Positions 52,140 through 61,234 are shown, counted from the first letter of the stretch. The stretch: DNA of 64,000 nt from JANNAT01 sp031384605 (GCA_031384605.1 JANNAT010000141.1:244995-308994); one strand, 5' to 3'. Numbers and translations: made by a program. Notes: a model not told the origin generated them from the sequence alone.

Positions 52140-52238
52140 TGTTCCTAAATATCCTCGGGGGGAGGTCGCAATTGCCAAGGCAATTGCGACGGGTGGGCAG
52201 ACAGCCCCCCGCCTGCAAAATTTTTAGATAAAAATTTT
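52140..52238 (+). repeat. Composite palindromic 3'-end repeat, copy C
   Basis: It begins about 11 bases after the glyS stop and reads along it: CCTAAATATCCTCGGGGGG, a perfect hairpin GTCGCAATTGCC/GGCAATTGCGAC (about 52166-52190), GGGCAGACAGCCCCCC and an AT palindrome (52217-52238, centred on TTTAGATAAA). GGGCAGACAGCCCCCC is identical to the minus-strand read of copy A. Confidence 0.75.
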
Positions 52239-52307
52239 CGCCCCGCCCAAACGCTTGCACCAAACCCCATAAAGCGTATCCTGCATCCGCATAATAAAGG
52301 TGCCGCA

Positions 52308-54872
52308 GTGCAGAAACACAGCCCCATCCCGGAATTCGCCGAAGTCACGCCAACGGCGGCAATCCAAACCGCCGCACACGGCTGGCGGGCAAAATGCCTG
52401 CAGCGCCTTGTGCGGCTTGATTTGCCGGTGCCTGAAACTGTGGCGATCCCAGCTGCCACCGTGCGCGCCATCGCAGCCGGGCATGGGGTGGATGTCGCGG
52501 CGATTCTGACCCATTTTGGCGTAACCCCGCTGATTTCCGTGCGCCCCAGCCCGGCCAACCCCGATTGGGGCGGCCCCGGCACCATCCTGAACATCGGCAT
52601 GAACTCCGCCCGCCACGCGCGGCTGATCGAAACCCATGGGCGCGTGGCGGCGGATGCGATTTATCTTCGATTTGTGCAAGCCTATGCCACCCATGTTGCC
52701 CGGCTTGACCCTGATATGTTCGATTCCTCTACACCTTCGGCCAATTCCCTGCGCGATGCGTTGCGGCATTACGAACGGGAAATGGATGAACCCTTTCCCG
52801 AAAACGCCGGCCAACAGCTGACCGAAGTGTTGCGTTCAATGGCGCGGGCGTGGGAAGGCACCTCGGCCCGCCTGCTGCGCCAGGCCAAGGGCGCGCCGAC
52901 CGAGGCGGCTTTGGGATTGGTGGTGCAGGCGATGGCGCAAGGCATCGGGCAAGGGATTTCCGGGTCGGGTGTCATCCAGTTTATTGATCCGGTGACAGGC
53001 CTTGCGCAGATCACCGGGCGCTATCTGGGCCAAAGTCAGGGCCGCGATGCGCTGAAACGCCAAGAGGCGATCTATCTGACGGCAGATAAACGCGGGCCAT
53101 CCCTGCAAGACATCGCACCGGATATTTTCGCCGATCTTGTCCGCCACGGGGCGGCCTGCCGCACCCGTTTGCGCGAAGAAATGCAGATCGAATTCACCGT
53201 CGAAGATGGTCGGCTGGCAGTGCTGGATGCGATCAAAGTCGCCCGCTCGGCGCGCGCTGGCCTCAAGATTGCCGTGGCGCTGGCCGAAGAAGGGATCATC
53301 ACCAAAGAAGACGCCGTGCTGCGGGTAGAGCCGCGCGCGCTGTCGGAACTGCTGCACCCGCAGGTTGATACCAGGGCGTCGCGCGATGTGTTTGCCAAAG
53401 GCATTGCCGCCAGTCCGGGGGCCGCTGTCGGGCGGATCGTGTTTACCAGCCAGGCCGCCCAAGCCTCTGCGGCGCGCGGCGAGCCGTGCATTCTGGTGCG
53501 CCGCGAAACCGCGCCCGAAGACATCCGCGGCATGCATTCTGCCGTGGGCGTGCTAACCGAACGCGGCGGTGTGACCAGCCATGCGGCGGTGATTGCCCGT
53601 GGTTTAGGGGTGCCTTGCGTGGTGGGTGCATCGGGTATGCGGTTGGACGGTAAGGAAAAACGCCTGATCGCCGCCGATGGCCGCACGTTTGGCGAAGGCG
53701 ATATCGTCACCGTCGATGGCACCAAAGGTGAAGTTCTGGTGGGGGCGGCTGAAATGCTGGCCCCGGCGCTGGATGATGCGTTTCGCACGCTTTTGGGCTG
53801 GGCCGACACGTTCCGCGACATCGGTATCCGCGCCAATGCCGACACGCCCGCCGATGCCACCACGGCGCGGGCGTTTCAGGCCCAGGGCATTGGGCTGTGC
53901 CGGACTGAACATATGTTCTTTGACGAAGACCGCCTTGTGGTGATGCGCGAGATGATCTTTGCCGATACGTCGAAAGATCGTGCGGCAGCATTGGTGCGCC
54001 TGCTGCCGATGCAGCGCGCCGATTTCGTGCAGTTGTTCGAAATCATGGCGGGCCTGCCCGTATGTATCCGCCTGTTCGACCCGCCCTTGCATGAATTTCT
54101 GCCGCAAAGCCGTGAAGGCCTGCGCGAATTGGCCGAGGCGCTGGATCGCCCGCTGTCCGAAGTGGTGCGCCGGGCCGAGGCGCTGGCCGAGTTCAACCCG
54201 ATGCTAGGCATGCGCGGCGTGCGTCTGGGCGTGGTTTTGCCCGAGATTTACGCCATGCAGGCGCAGGCAATCTTTGAGGCCACTGTTGAGGTTGCCCGCA
54301 AAGGCACCAATGTTGTGCCCGAGATTATGATCCCGCTGGTATCGGCCAAGCGCGAGGTGGAACTGGTGAAATCGCATATTGATGTGATTGCCGCATCTGT
54401 GCGCGCCAAATCCGGGGTGGCGTTTGAATTCAAGCTGGGCGTCATGGTGGAAACCCCGCGCGCGGCTTTGCGTGCGGGCGAGATTGCGCAGCACGCGGCG
54501 TTCTTGTCTTTTGGCACCAACGATCTGACGCAGATGACGTATGGCCTGTCGCGCGATGACGCCGGGCGGTTCATGAACACCTATGTCCAGCAGGGCGTTT
54601 TTCCCGAAGACCCGTTCCATACCCTGGACGTAGATGGGGTCGGAGAGTTGTTGCATATCGGTGCAGAACGCGGACGTGCCACGCGCGCCGACCTGACCTT
54701 GTCGATTTGTGGTGAACATGGCGGTAACCCCGAATCAATCGACTTTTGCCGCAAGGCCGGGTTCGATTATGTATCATGTTCGCCGTACAGGGTGCCTTTG
54801 GCACGCCTTGCCGCCGCGCATCTGGCTTTGGCAGATCGTGTGGATAGTTTCAAAAACACCGCAAAATCATGA
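52308..54872 (+). CDS. Pyruvate phosphate dikinase-like protein with altered ATP-binding part
   Basis: An 854-residue relative of PPDK (about 880 residues). The central phospho-His domain (ERGGVTSHAAVIARGLGVPCVVG) and the C-terminal PEP barrel with IGLCRTEHMFFDEDR, VMVETPRAALRA, FGTNDLTQMTYGLSRDDAGRF and the Cys in LSICGEHGGNP are intact. The N-terminal ATP-grasp domain deviates: the GGKG lysine loop reads HGWRAK, and the SVRSGA..MPGMMDTILN block reads SVRPSPANPDWGGPGTILN. It starts at GTG with AAAGG upstream. It may no longer bind ATP normally; dikinase activity is uncertain. Confidence 0.88.
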   Translation: MQKHSPIPEFAEVTPTAAIQTAAHGWRAKCLQRLVRLDLPVPETVAIPAATVRAIAAGHGVDVAAILTHFGVTPLISVRPSPANPDWGGPGTILNIGMNSARHARLIETHGRVAADAIYLRFVQAYATHVARLDPDMFDSSTPSANSLRDALRHYEREMDEPFPENAGQQLTEVLRSMARAWEGTSARLLRQAKGAPTEAALGLVVQAMAQGIGQGISGSGVIQFIDPVTGLAQITGRYLGQSQGRDALKRQEAIYLTADKRGPSLQDIAPDIFADLVRHGAACRTRLREEMQIEFTVEDGRLAVLDAIKVARSARAGLKIAVALAEEGIITKEDAVLRVEPRALSELLHPQVDTRASRDVFAKGIAASPGAAVGRIVFTSQAAQASAARGEPCILVRRETAPEDIRGMHSAVGVLTERGGVTSHAAVIARGLGVPCVVGASGMRLDGKEKRLIAADGRTFGEGDIVTVDGTKGEVLVGAAEMLAPALDDAFRTLLGWADTFRDIGIRANADTPADATTARAFQAQGIGLCRTEHMFFDEDRLVVMREMIFADTSKDRAAALVRLLPMQRADFVQLFEIMAGLPVCIRLFDPPLHEFLPQSREGLRELAEALDRPLSEVVRRAEALAEFNPMLGMRGVRLGVVLPEIYAMQAQAIFEATVEVARKGTNVVPEIMIPLVSAKREVELVKSHIDVIAASVRAKSGVAFEFKLGVMVETPRAALRAGEIAQHAAFLSFGTNDLTQMTYGLSRDDAGRFMNTYVQQGVFPEDPFHTLDVDGVGELLHIGAERGRATRADLTLSICGEHGGNPESIDFCRKAGFDYVSCSPYRVPLARLAAAHLALADRVDSFKNTAKS

Positions 54873-54959
54873 TTTTGCAACCGGTATTGAATGTGAATTG
54901 TTAGCCAATCGGGCGGAATTCCGCCCATATGTTCGAAAATTGCGTGGCATTTTTGCCAC
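54861..54959. repeat. Three short inverted repeats after the PPDK-like gene
   Basis: The perfect palindrome GCAAAATCATGATTTTGC (54861-54878) contains the PPDK-like stop codon; GGGCGGAATTCCGCCC (54911-54926) is another; GTGGCA/TGCCAC (54944-54959) forms a third. The first may help end transcription. The rest of the 194-base gap before the hydrolase gene shows no gene. Confidence 0.55.
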
Positions 54960-55066
54960 TTGGGTGGCCAGACCCAATTTCAGCCGTTACGCCAAATGCT
55001 CGCCGTAAGGTCTGCCCGTGCGGCGCTGCCAGAATGCGACTGAAACAATACCGGGGCTACCATAAA

Positions 55067-55801
55067 ATGCGCTTGAACACTGTCTGGATCACCGCTGTTG
55101 CGGCACTCTGCACTGTTGCCGGTATGGCTGCCGCTGACGTGACACTTAGCACGGCAACCGATCCGACCAGCCTGATCGGAACGCAATTTGCCTCGCTGTT
55201 GGGGGCCGAACACCAAACGGTGGACGGCATATCAAGCGCCAAACGCACGGCAATGGCGGTTGGGCCAAAGCTGATCGTGCCCCAGCCCATCGCCAAGGCT
55301 GCCAAAGTCAAAGCCCCGCTTGGAAAAGCGGCTGCGGCGTCTACTGCCGAACCCGGCAAACCGGTATTGATCGAATACAGCGCCGATTGGCTTTACACCC
55401 AAGCGGCACCGACGGGTGATGCGCAATGGGAATGCCTGAAAACGGCATTGTATTTTGAGGCGCGCGGCGAAAGCCTGAAAGGCCAGTTTGCCGTTGCCGA
55501 AGTTATCTTGAACCGCGTTGACAGTCCCGCCTATCCAAAGACGGTGTGCGGTGTGGTTGGCCAGGGCAGTCGCGGGGCATGCCAGTTTTCCTATCACTGC
55601 GACGGTCAGGGCGAGGCGATGCACGAACGCGGAGCCGCTGATCTGGCGGGCCGCATTGCGCGGGTGATGCTGGATGGCGCGCCGCGCGGTTTGACCAGCG
55701 GGGCCACCTATTTTCATTCCCGCGCTGTGCGGCCCAGTTGGTCACGCAAGTTTCCGCAAACCGCTTCGATTGGCGCACATCTGTTTTACCGCCAACCCTG
55801 A
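55067..55801 (+). CDS. Cell wall hydrolase (SleB family)
   Basis: A 244-residue secreted peptidoglycan hydrolase. Signal peptide (MRLNTVWITAVAALCTVAGMAAADV), an Ala/Lys-rich linker (about 80-110), then the SleB catalytic domain (about 130-240): CLKTALYFEARGESLKGQFAVAEVILNRV with the catalytic Glu in YFEARGE, CGVVGQGSRGACQFSYHCDG, and GATYFHSRAVRPSWS. It probably cleaves the glycan strand; in Rhodobacterales such single-domain hydrolases are common. An upstream in-frame ATG exists, but the signal peptide starts at MRLNTVW. Confidence 0.9.
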   Translation: MRLNTVWITAVAALCTVAGMAAADVTLSTATDPTSLIGTQFASLLGAEHQTVDGISSAKRTAMAVGPKLIVPQPIAKAAKVKAPLGKAAAASTAEPGKPVLIEYSADWLYTQAAPTGDAQWECLKTALYFEARGESLKGQFAVAEVILNRVDSPAYPKTVCGVVGQGSRGACQFSYHCDGQGEAMHERGAADLAGRIARVMLDGAPRGLTSGATYFHSRAVRPSWSRKFPQTASIGAHLFYRQP

Positions 55802-55913
55802 ACCGTTCCCAAAACGAAAGTCGCGCATCTTGCGCGCGGGGTCGCCTTCGGGCATGGCAATGATTGGGGTAGGCAGTAGCCTGCCATTGACCATTTGCTT
55901 TGTGTGAGCCCCG

Positions 55914-56822
55914 ATGACCAGCGACATCAGCCTTGCCTTCGCCCATCCCGAAGAGCGCGCCCTGGCATCCTCCGGGGCCGATCCGCGGGATCGAATTTCG
56001 TTGCGTGATCACATTGTCGAAGTGGATATTGGCGCTTTTCAGCAAGAGCGTGGCCACCGGCAGCGTGTTTTGTTCAATGTGGTCGTCGAAGTGCGCGCCG
56101 CACAGCAGCCGTTGAATGACGATGTTGATCTGATCCTGTCTTATGACCGCATCACTTGGGCGATTGCCACCGAACTGGCGGCAGAGCGGCTGAACCTGCT
56201 GGAAACACTGGCCGAACGGGTGGCCGAACGCATTCTGGCCGAACCTGCGGCGATGCGGGTGTTTGTGCGGATCGAAAAGCTGGACGTTGGGCCCTATAAA
56301 TTGGGCGTCGAGATTGTGCGCAGCAGGGTCGAAGCCGCCGTTGAGATGGAGGGAAGCGACGGGCAACAAGCCAGCGTTCATCCATTGGTGGCGTTTTTGG
56401 ACAATACCTTAATCGCGTCAGCCGATTTGCCCGCACTTCTTGACCGTTTGCAAGGCCACGGTCTGCCGGTCATTCTGACGGTGGGTCTGCCCGATATGGC
56501 GCGGCCACAAACCGGGCATGGCCCTACGCAACGCCGGGTGGATCTGCTGGCCATTGAGCAAAACGCCTGGGCATTGGCCGCGCGCGATCCGCGCTGTGTG
56601 GTGGTGGCGACGCGCACCGAAATGGATTGGGCGATGAAACGTGGCCAGATGATTGTCTGGGCCCCCTCGAAACTGGTGCTGGATGCGGTCGACGGTCCGC
56701 ACAGCCGTGCGCCTGTGGCACTGGCCCTGTGGCTGGCCGAATTGATGGTTGCGGATCGCCTTATCGTTCACGGCGACGTTGCACTTCCGGCGGGAAGCCG
56801 CGTGATGGTGCAGAAGGGGTGA
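55914..56822 (+). CDS. folB: Dihydroneopterin aldolase with C-terminal extension
   Basis: A 302-residue protein. The N-terminal half (about 28-140) is a FolB fold: DRISLRDHIVEVDIGAFQQERGHRQRVLFNVVVEV with the family's catalytic Glu/Lys region ERLNLLETLAERVAERIL and VRIEKLDVGPYKLGVEI. The C-terminal 150 residues (from about 150, HPLVAFLDNTLIASADLPALLDRLQGHG) are an additional domain typical of Rhodobacterales FolB but of no known function. FolB makes 6-hydroxymethyl-dihydropterin for FolP, whose gene begins 46 bases later. Confidence 0.9.
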   Translation: MTSDISLAFAHPEERALASSGADPRDRISLRDHIVEVDIGAFQQERGHRQRVLFNVVVEVRAAQQPLNDDVDLILSYDRITWAIATELAAERLNLLETLAERVAERILAEPAAMRVFVRIEKLDVGPYKLGVEIVRSRVEAAVEMEGSDGQQASVHPLVAFLDNTLIASADLPALLDRLQGHGLPVILTVGLPDMARPQTGHGPTQRRVDLLAIEQNAWALAARDPRCVVVATRTEMDWAMKRGQMIVWAPSKLVLDAVDGPHSRAPVALALWLAELMVADRLIVHGDVALPAGSRVMVQKG

Positions 56823-56868
56823 TCCTTCCCCCTTGCCGCCAACCGGCTTTGCACCTTACGACAGGTTT

Positions 56869-57879
56869 ATGACTTACATCCGCCCGATCCCGATGACCGA
56901 CCCCGCCCGCCCGACGGGGGCCTTGGCCATTGCCGGGGGATGGTGCTGGTTTTCGCATGTCGAGGTGCTGTCGCGCGCAGCGCCCGCGCGGGTCATTCCT
57001 GTGGGCGATCTGGATATTGATACGCAGCATCGCCTGTCATCGCCGCGCCCCGATTTTGGTGGGCTGGCAATGGCCACCCCCCGCATCATAGGGATTTTGA
57101 ACGTCACCCCCGACAGCTTTTCCGATGGTGGCCAGTTTTTGCGCCCCGAGGCTGCGCTGATGCAGGCGCGCCGCATGGCAACAGGGGCCGATATTCTGGA
57201 TATCGGCGGTGAAAGCACCCGACCCGGAGCGGTAGAAGTGGACGCCGTCGAAGAAATTGCCCGCACAGCCCCGGTGATTGCGGCGCTGCGCAGCGGTGGT
57301 CTGGATCTGCCGATTTCCATCGACACCCGCAAGGCCGGTGTGGCGCAGGCTGCGTTCGGCGCAGGCGCAACGATCTTGAATGACGTGACGGCGCTGCGGT
57401 TTGATCCCGAAATGGCTGCCACCGCTGCGGCCCTGAACGCCGCTGTCATCTTGATGCATTCCATCGCCAACCCGCAAACCATGCAAGATGATCCGCAGTA
57501 TGATGATGTTTTGCTGGATGTTTATGATGCTTTGGCCGCCCGGTTGGACGTGGCCATCGCCGAAGGCATTCCGCGCGACCGGCTGGCGATTGATCCCGGC
57601 ATTGGTTTTGGCAAAACTTTGCAGCATAATCTGGCCCTGCTGGCCCGGTTGTCGCTGTTTCATAACCTTGGCGTGCCGGTTCTTCTGGGGGCCAGCCGCA
57701 AGCGGTTCATCGGCACTTTGGGGGCCGAGGCGGATGCCGCCAAACGCCTGCCCGGCAGCCTGGCCGTGGCGTTGGCAGGCGTGGCACAAGGCATGCAGAT
57801 GATCCGGGTGCATGACGTAGCTGAAACGCGGCAAGCGCTGTCTTTATGGCGCGCCGCAACAAAAGGAGAGGCTGAATGA
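56869..57879 (+). CDS. folP: Dihydropteroate synthase
   Basis: A 336-residue TIM-barrel enzyme that joins p-aminobenzoate to hydroxymethyl-dihydropterin. The catalytic part starts near residue 70 with RIIGILNVTPDSFSDGGQF, and has DIGGESTRPGA, SIDTRKAGVAQAAFGAGATILNDVTAL and GASRKRFIGTL. The first about 65 residues form an extension also seen in relatives. Its stop overlaps glmM by 4 bases (ATGA), so folP and glmM are coupled, a common alphaproteobacterial pair. Confidence 0.95.
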   Translation: MTYIRPIPMTDPARPTGALAIAGGWCWFSHVEVLSRAAPARVIPVGDLDIDTQHRLSSPRPDFGGLAMATPRIIGILNVTPDSFSDGGQFLRPEAALMQARRMATGADILDIGGESTRPGAVEVDAVEEIARTAPVIAALRSGGLDLPISIDTRKAGVAQAAFGAGATILNDVTALRFDPEMAATAAALNAAVILMHSIANPQTMQDDPQYDDVLLDVYDALAARLDVAIAEGIPRDRLAIDPGIGFGKTLQHNLALLARLSLFHNLGVPVLLGASRKRFIGTLGAEADAAKRLPGSLAVALAGVAQGMQMIRVHDVAETRQALSLWRAATKGEAE

Positions 57880-59219
57880 GCCGTAAGCTCTTTGGCACTG
57901 ACGGTGTGCGCGGTCGCGCCAACACCTATCCGATGACCGCCGAGATGGCGTTAAAACTGGGGGCGGCGGCGGGGCGGTATTTCCGCAGCGATGGCAGCAC
58001 CGCGCACCGGGTGGTGATTGGCAAAGATACCCGGCTTTCTGGCTATATGCTGGAAAACGCGCTGACGGCGGGGTTGACCAGCACGGGGATGAACGTGCTG
58101 CTGCTGGGCCCGGTGCCCACGCCTGCGGTGGGGTTTCTGACCCGGTCCATGCGCGCCGATCTGGGAGTGATGATTTCCGCCAGCCACAACCCGCATCATG
58201 ACAATGGCATCAAATTCTTTGGCCCCGACGGGTTCAAACTGTCAGATGCTGCCGAGTTGGAAATTGAGGCACTGGTGGACGGTGATATCATCCCCGCCAA
58301 ACCTGAAAACATTGGCCGTGCCAGGCGGATCGACGATGCTTTGGGGCGTTATGGCGAATATGCCAAAACAACCTTTCCGGCGGGGCTGCGGCTGGATGGT
58401 TTGAAGGTGGTAATAGATTGCGCCAACGGGGCCGCCTATAAAGCCGCCCCGCAAGTGCTGTGGGAATTGGGCGCCGAGGTGATCCCGGTGGGGGTGACGC
58501 CGAATGGCAAGAATATCAATGATCGGTGTGGGTCCACCTATACGCAAACGGCAGCCGAGGCTGTGGTGGCACACGGCGCGCATGTGGGGATTTGTCTGGA
58601 CGGCGATGCCGACCGGGTGATGATTTTGGACGAGGCGGGGCAGGTCGCGGACGGCGATCAGATCATGGCGCTGCTGGCCGGGCGCTGGGCGGCGGATGGG
58701 CGGCTTGCGGGGGGGACTTTGGTTGCAACAGTGATGTCCAATCTGGGGTTGGAACGCCACCTTGCGGGGCTGGGTCTGCATCTGGAACGCACAGCGGTGG
58801 GCGACCGTTACGTGGTCGAGGCGATGCGGCGCGGCGGGTTTAATCTGGGCGGGGAACAATCGGGTCATATCGTGATGACCGACTATGCGACGACGGGGGA
58901 TGGGTTGATCGCGGGGTTGCAGTTTTTGTCGGAAATGGTGCGCACGGGGAACGCGGCTTCGGCCTTGGTGCGGCAGTTTGAAACCGTGCCACAGCTGTTG
59001 AAAAACGTGCGGTATGCGGCGGGGCTGGAGCCGTTGAAGGCGGATGCCGTGCAGGCGGTCATCAAAGCATCGGCCGAGCGGATCAAGGGCAAGGGCCGCA
59101 TTTTGATCCGCAAATCCGGGACAGAACCGCTGATCAGGGTGATGGCGGAATGTGAGGATGAGGCGCTGTTGCGTGCGGTGGTGGATGAGATTGTGGGGGC
59201 GGTGGAGGCGGCGGTTTAG
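57876..59219 (+). CDS. glmM: Phosphoglucosamine mutase
   Basis: A 447-residue phosphohexomutase that turns glucosamine-6-phosphate into the 1-phosphate for UDP-GlcNAc and cell wall synthesis. The phosphoserine loop is MISASHNPHHDNGIKFFGPDG; Mg ligands are in DGDADRVMILD; the sugar loop is GEQSGHIVM; the phosphate-binding loop is RKSGTEPLIRVM. The length is normal. It is translated from the overlap with folP. The 168 bases after the gene hold no gene and no clear terminator. Confidence 0.97.
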   Translation: MSRKLFGTDGVRGRANTYPMTAEMALKLGAAAGRYFRSDGSTAHRVVIGKDTRLSGYMLENALTAGLTSTGMNVLLLGPVPTPAVGFLTRSMRADLGVMISASHNPHHDNGIKFFGPDGFKLSDAAELEIEALVDGDIIPAKPENIGRARRIDDALGRYGEYAKTTFPAGLRLDGLKVVIDCANGAAYKAAPQVLWELGAEVIPVGVTPNGKNINDRCGSTYTQTAAEAVVAHGAHVGICLDGDADRVMILDEAGQVADGDQIMALLAGRWAADGRLAGGTLVATVMSNLGLERHLAGLGLHLERTAVGDRYVVEAMRRGGFNLGGEQSGHIVMTDYATTGDGLIAGLQFLSEMVRTGNAASALVRQFETVPQLLKNVRYAAGLEPLKADAVQAVIKASAERIKGKGRILIRKSGTEPLIRVMAECEDEALLRAVVDEIVGAVEAAV

Positions 59220-59387
59220 GGTGTGTCCACGCGTGGACAGATTCTGGGGCTTGGGAAATCAAGGGGTTGCGAGGGCGGTTTAGGGGTTTGTTAAGGTTTG
59301 GCAGCGGAGTGAGCCCCGCCCGACGCGGGCTTTGATCGGCCCGGGTTGGCCCTATGAGACGATGCACAAGGTTTGGGTAGACGTGCC

Positions 59388-60011
59388 ATGATGATCACCG
59401 AAATTGAGGATTTTTTCACCAAAGGCTGCGGTCGGTGCGCGCGGTTTGCCACGGCCGATTGTTCAACCCGGATTTGGACGCAGGGGCTGGCTGAACTGCG
59501 GCGGTTTTGCCAACAGGCGGGGCTGGTTGAGGTGGTGAAATGGGGGCACCCTTGCTATATGCATTCGGGGCGCAATATCGCCATCATCGGAGCGTTTCGC
59601 GGCGATTTCCGGCTGACGTTTTTTAGCCCCAGCTTACTGCAAGATCCCAACGGGCTGCTGGAAAAGCCGGGGCCAAATGCACAGCATCCCGCGATGATCC
59701 GATTTACCGACACAGCACAGGTGGTGGCGTTCGCGCCTGCCATCAGCGCCTTCCTGGCCGAGGCCATGGGTTATGCGCAGGCAGGGATCAAACCGCCAAA
59801 ACAGCCAAGTGAGATTGAGCTGCCAGATGAGTTGATCGCAGCATTGGACGATGACCCCGACCTGGCCAAGGCATTTCACGCCCTGACGCCCGGGCGGCAT
59901 AAAAGCTATGTAATAGCCCTTGGGTCGGCGAAAACATCTGCCACACGGGTGGCGCGGATTGGCAGATTCCGGGACAGGATTTTGGCCGGGAAGGGCGCGC
60001 TGGAGAGGTAA
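59388..60011 (+). CDS. YdeI/OmpD-associated family protein (DUF1801-like)
   Basis: A 207-residue cytoplasmic protein. The core VVKWGHPCYMHSGRNIAIIGAFRGDFRLTFFSPSLL matches the DUF1801 fold, and the C-terminal GIKPPKQPSEIELPDELIAALDDDPDLAKAFHALTPGRHKSYVIALGSAKTSATRVARIGRF is the YdeI-like bacteriocin-protection block. The role in the cell is unknown. Two adjacent ATGs follow an in-frame TTG; the first ATG is used. It is convergent with ilvC, with a palindrome between. Confidence 0.85.
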   Translation: MMITEIEDFFTKGCGRCARFATADCSTRIWTQGLAELRRFCQQAGLVEVVKWGHPCYMHSGRNIAIIGAFRGDFRLTFFSPSLLQDPNGLLEKPGPNAQHPAMIRFTDTAQVVAFAPAISAFLAEAMGYAQAGIKPPKQPSEIELPDELIAALDDDPDLAKAFHALTPGRHKSYVIALGSAKTSATRVARIGRFRDRILAGKGALER

Positions 60012-60025
60012 ATGGCTCCGGCGGT

Positions 60026-60084
60026 GATGGGCAGATTGCCCATCCTACGTTTGGGGGCCGGTAGGATGGGCAATTCTGCCCATC
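60026..60084. repeat. REP-like palindrome between the YdeI-like gene and ilvC
   Basis: GATGGGCAGATTGCCCATCC plus TAC (60026-60048) and its near-exact inverse (60061-60084) form a long hairpin, and each arm is itself palindromic (GGGCA...TGCCC). It lies between convergent genes and could end both transcripts. Confidence 0.75.
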
Positions 60085-60100
60085 CCGCGGGTTGGTCGGT

Positions 60101-61123
60101 TTAGTTCCGTGCCTTGTCCACCATCTTGCCCTTGGAAATCCACGGCATCATGTCGCGCAGCTTTTTACCGACCAACTCGATCTGATGCTCGTCATTCGAG
60201 CGGCGCGAGGCTTTGATCGTTGGCTGGCCAACGGCGTTTTCAAGCATGAAGTCACGCACGAATTTGCCGGATTGGATATCGGTCAGAACGGCTTTCATGC
60301 GGGCCTTTGTCTCAACATAGGGCAGGATGCGCGGGCCAGAGACGTATTGGCCGTATTCAGCGGTGTTCGAGATTGAATAATCCATGTTGGCAATACCGCC
60401 TTCATAGATCAGATCGACGATCAGTTTGACCTCGTGCAGGCATTCGAAATAGGCCATTTCAGGCTCGTATCCCGCTTCAACCAGCGTCTCGAACCCCATG
60501 CGGATCAACTCAACCAAGCCGCCGCACAGAACCGCCTGTTCGCCAAACAGATCGGTTTCGCATTCCTGACGGAAGTTCGTCTCGATAATTCCAGACCGCC
60601 CGCCACCAATACCTGAACAATAGGACAGGCCGATTTCCATCGCCTTACCCGTCGCATCGTGGTGAACGGCGACCAGACACGGCACGCCGCCGCCTTTGGT
60701 GTATTCGCCGCGCACGGTGTGACCGGGGCCTTTGGGGGCCATCATGATGATGTCAACGCCGGCTTTGGGTTCAATCAGGCCGAAATGGATGTTCAACCCG
60801 TGGGCAAAGGCAATCGCGGCCCCTTCGCGGATATTGTCATGCACGTATTTTTTATAGGTTTCGGCCTGCAATTCATCGGGCATGGTGAACATGATCAGAT
60901 CGGCCCAAGCGGCGGCTTCGGCGATGCCCATCACTTTGAGGCCCTCGCCTTCGGCCTTTTTGGCGGAGGCGGAACCGGGGCGCAAAGCAACCACAAGGTT
61001 CTTGGCCCCGCTGTCGCGCAGGTTCAGCGCATGGGCGTGGCCTTGGCTGCCATAGCCCAGAATGGTCACTTTTTTGTCTTTGATGATGTTCACATCGCAG
61101 TCACGGTCGTAATACACGCGCAT
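60101..61123 (-). CDS. ilvC: Ketol-acid reductoisomerase
   Basis: A 340-residue class I KARI that makes 2,3-dihydroxy-isovalerate with NADPH in branched-chain amino acid synthesis. The Rossmann loop is TILGYGSQGHAHALNLRDSG; the metal site is in ECLHEVKLIVDLIYEGG with GGLVELIRMGFETLVEAGYEPEMAYFE; the C-terminus KKLRDMMPWISKGKMVDKARN is short-form. An AAAGGAG-type ribosome site precedes MRVYYDRDCD. It is divergent from two Lrp/AsnC genes, which are good candidates to regulate it. Confidence 0.97.
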   Translation of the reverse strand: MRVYYDRDCDVNIIKDKKVTILGYGSQGHAHALNLRDSGAKNLVVALRPGSASAKKAEGEGLKVMGIAEAAAWADLIMFTMPDELQAETYKKYVHDNIREGAAIAFAHGLNIHFGLIEPKAGVDIIMMAPKGPGHTVRGEYTKGGGVPCLVAVHHDATGKAMEIGLSYCSGIGGGRSGIIETNFRQECETDLFGEQAVLCGGLVELIRMGFETLVEAGYEPEMAYFECLHEVKLIVDLIYEGGIANMDYSISNTAEYGQYVSGPRILPYVETKARMKAVLTDIQSGKFVRDFMLENAVGQPTIKASRRSNDEHQIELVGKKLRDMMPWISKGKMVDKARN

Positions 61124-61206
61124 AGGGCGCTCCTTTTATGAATGATGGGCGCAGCATAGGGGGAATAGGGTGTGAGGGCGTTCATTTATTGACAATTTTG
61201 CGAATT

Positions 61207-61234
61207 TTGACGAATAATCATTCACCGATAAGAT
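61207..61234 (+). promoter_or_regulatory. Candidate promoter for the lrp pair, within the ilvC-lrp divergent region
   Basis: TTGACG (61207-61212), 16 bases, TAAGAT (61229-61234); start near 61241, 10 bases before the ATG. The 12-mer GAATAATCATTC (61212-61223) inside it is a GAAT/ATTC inverted repeat, a plausible Lrp-type operator. Confidence 0.55.
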
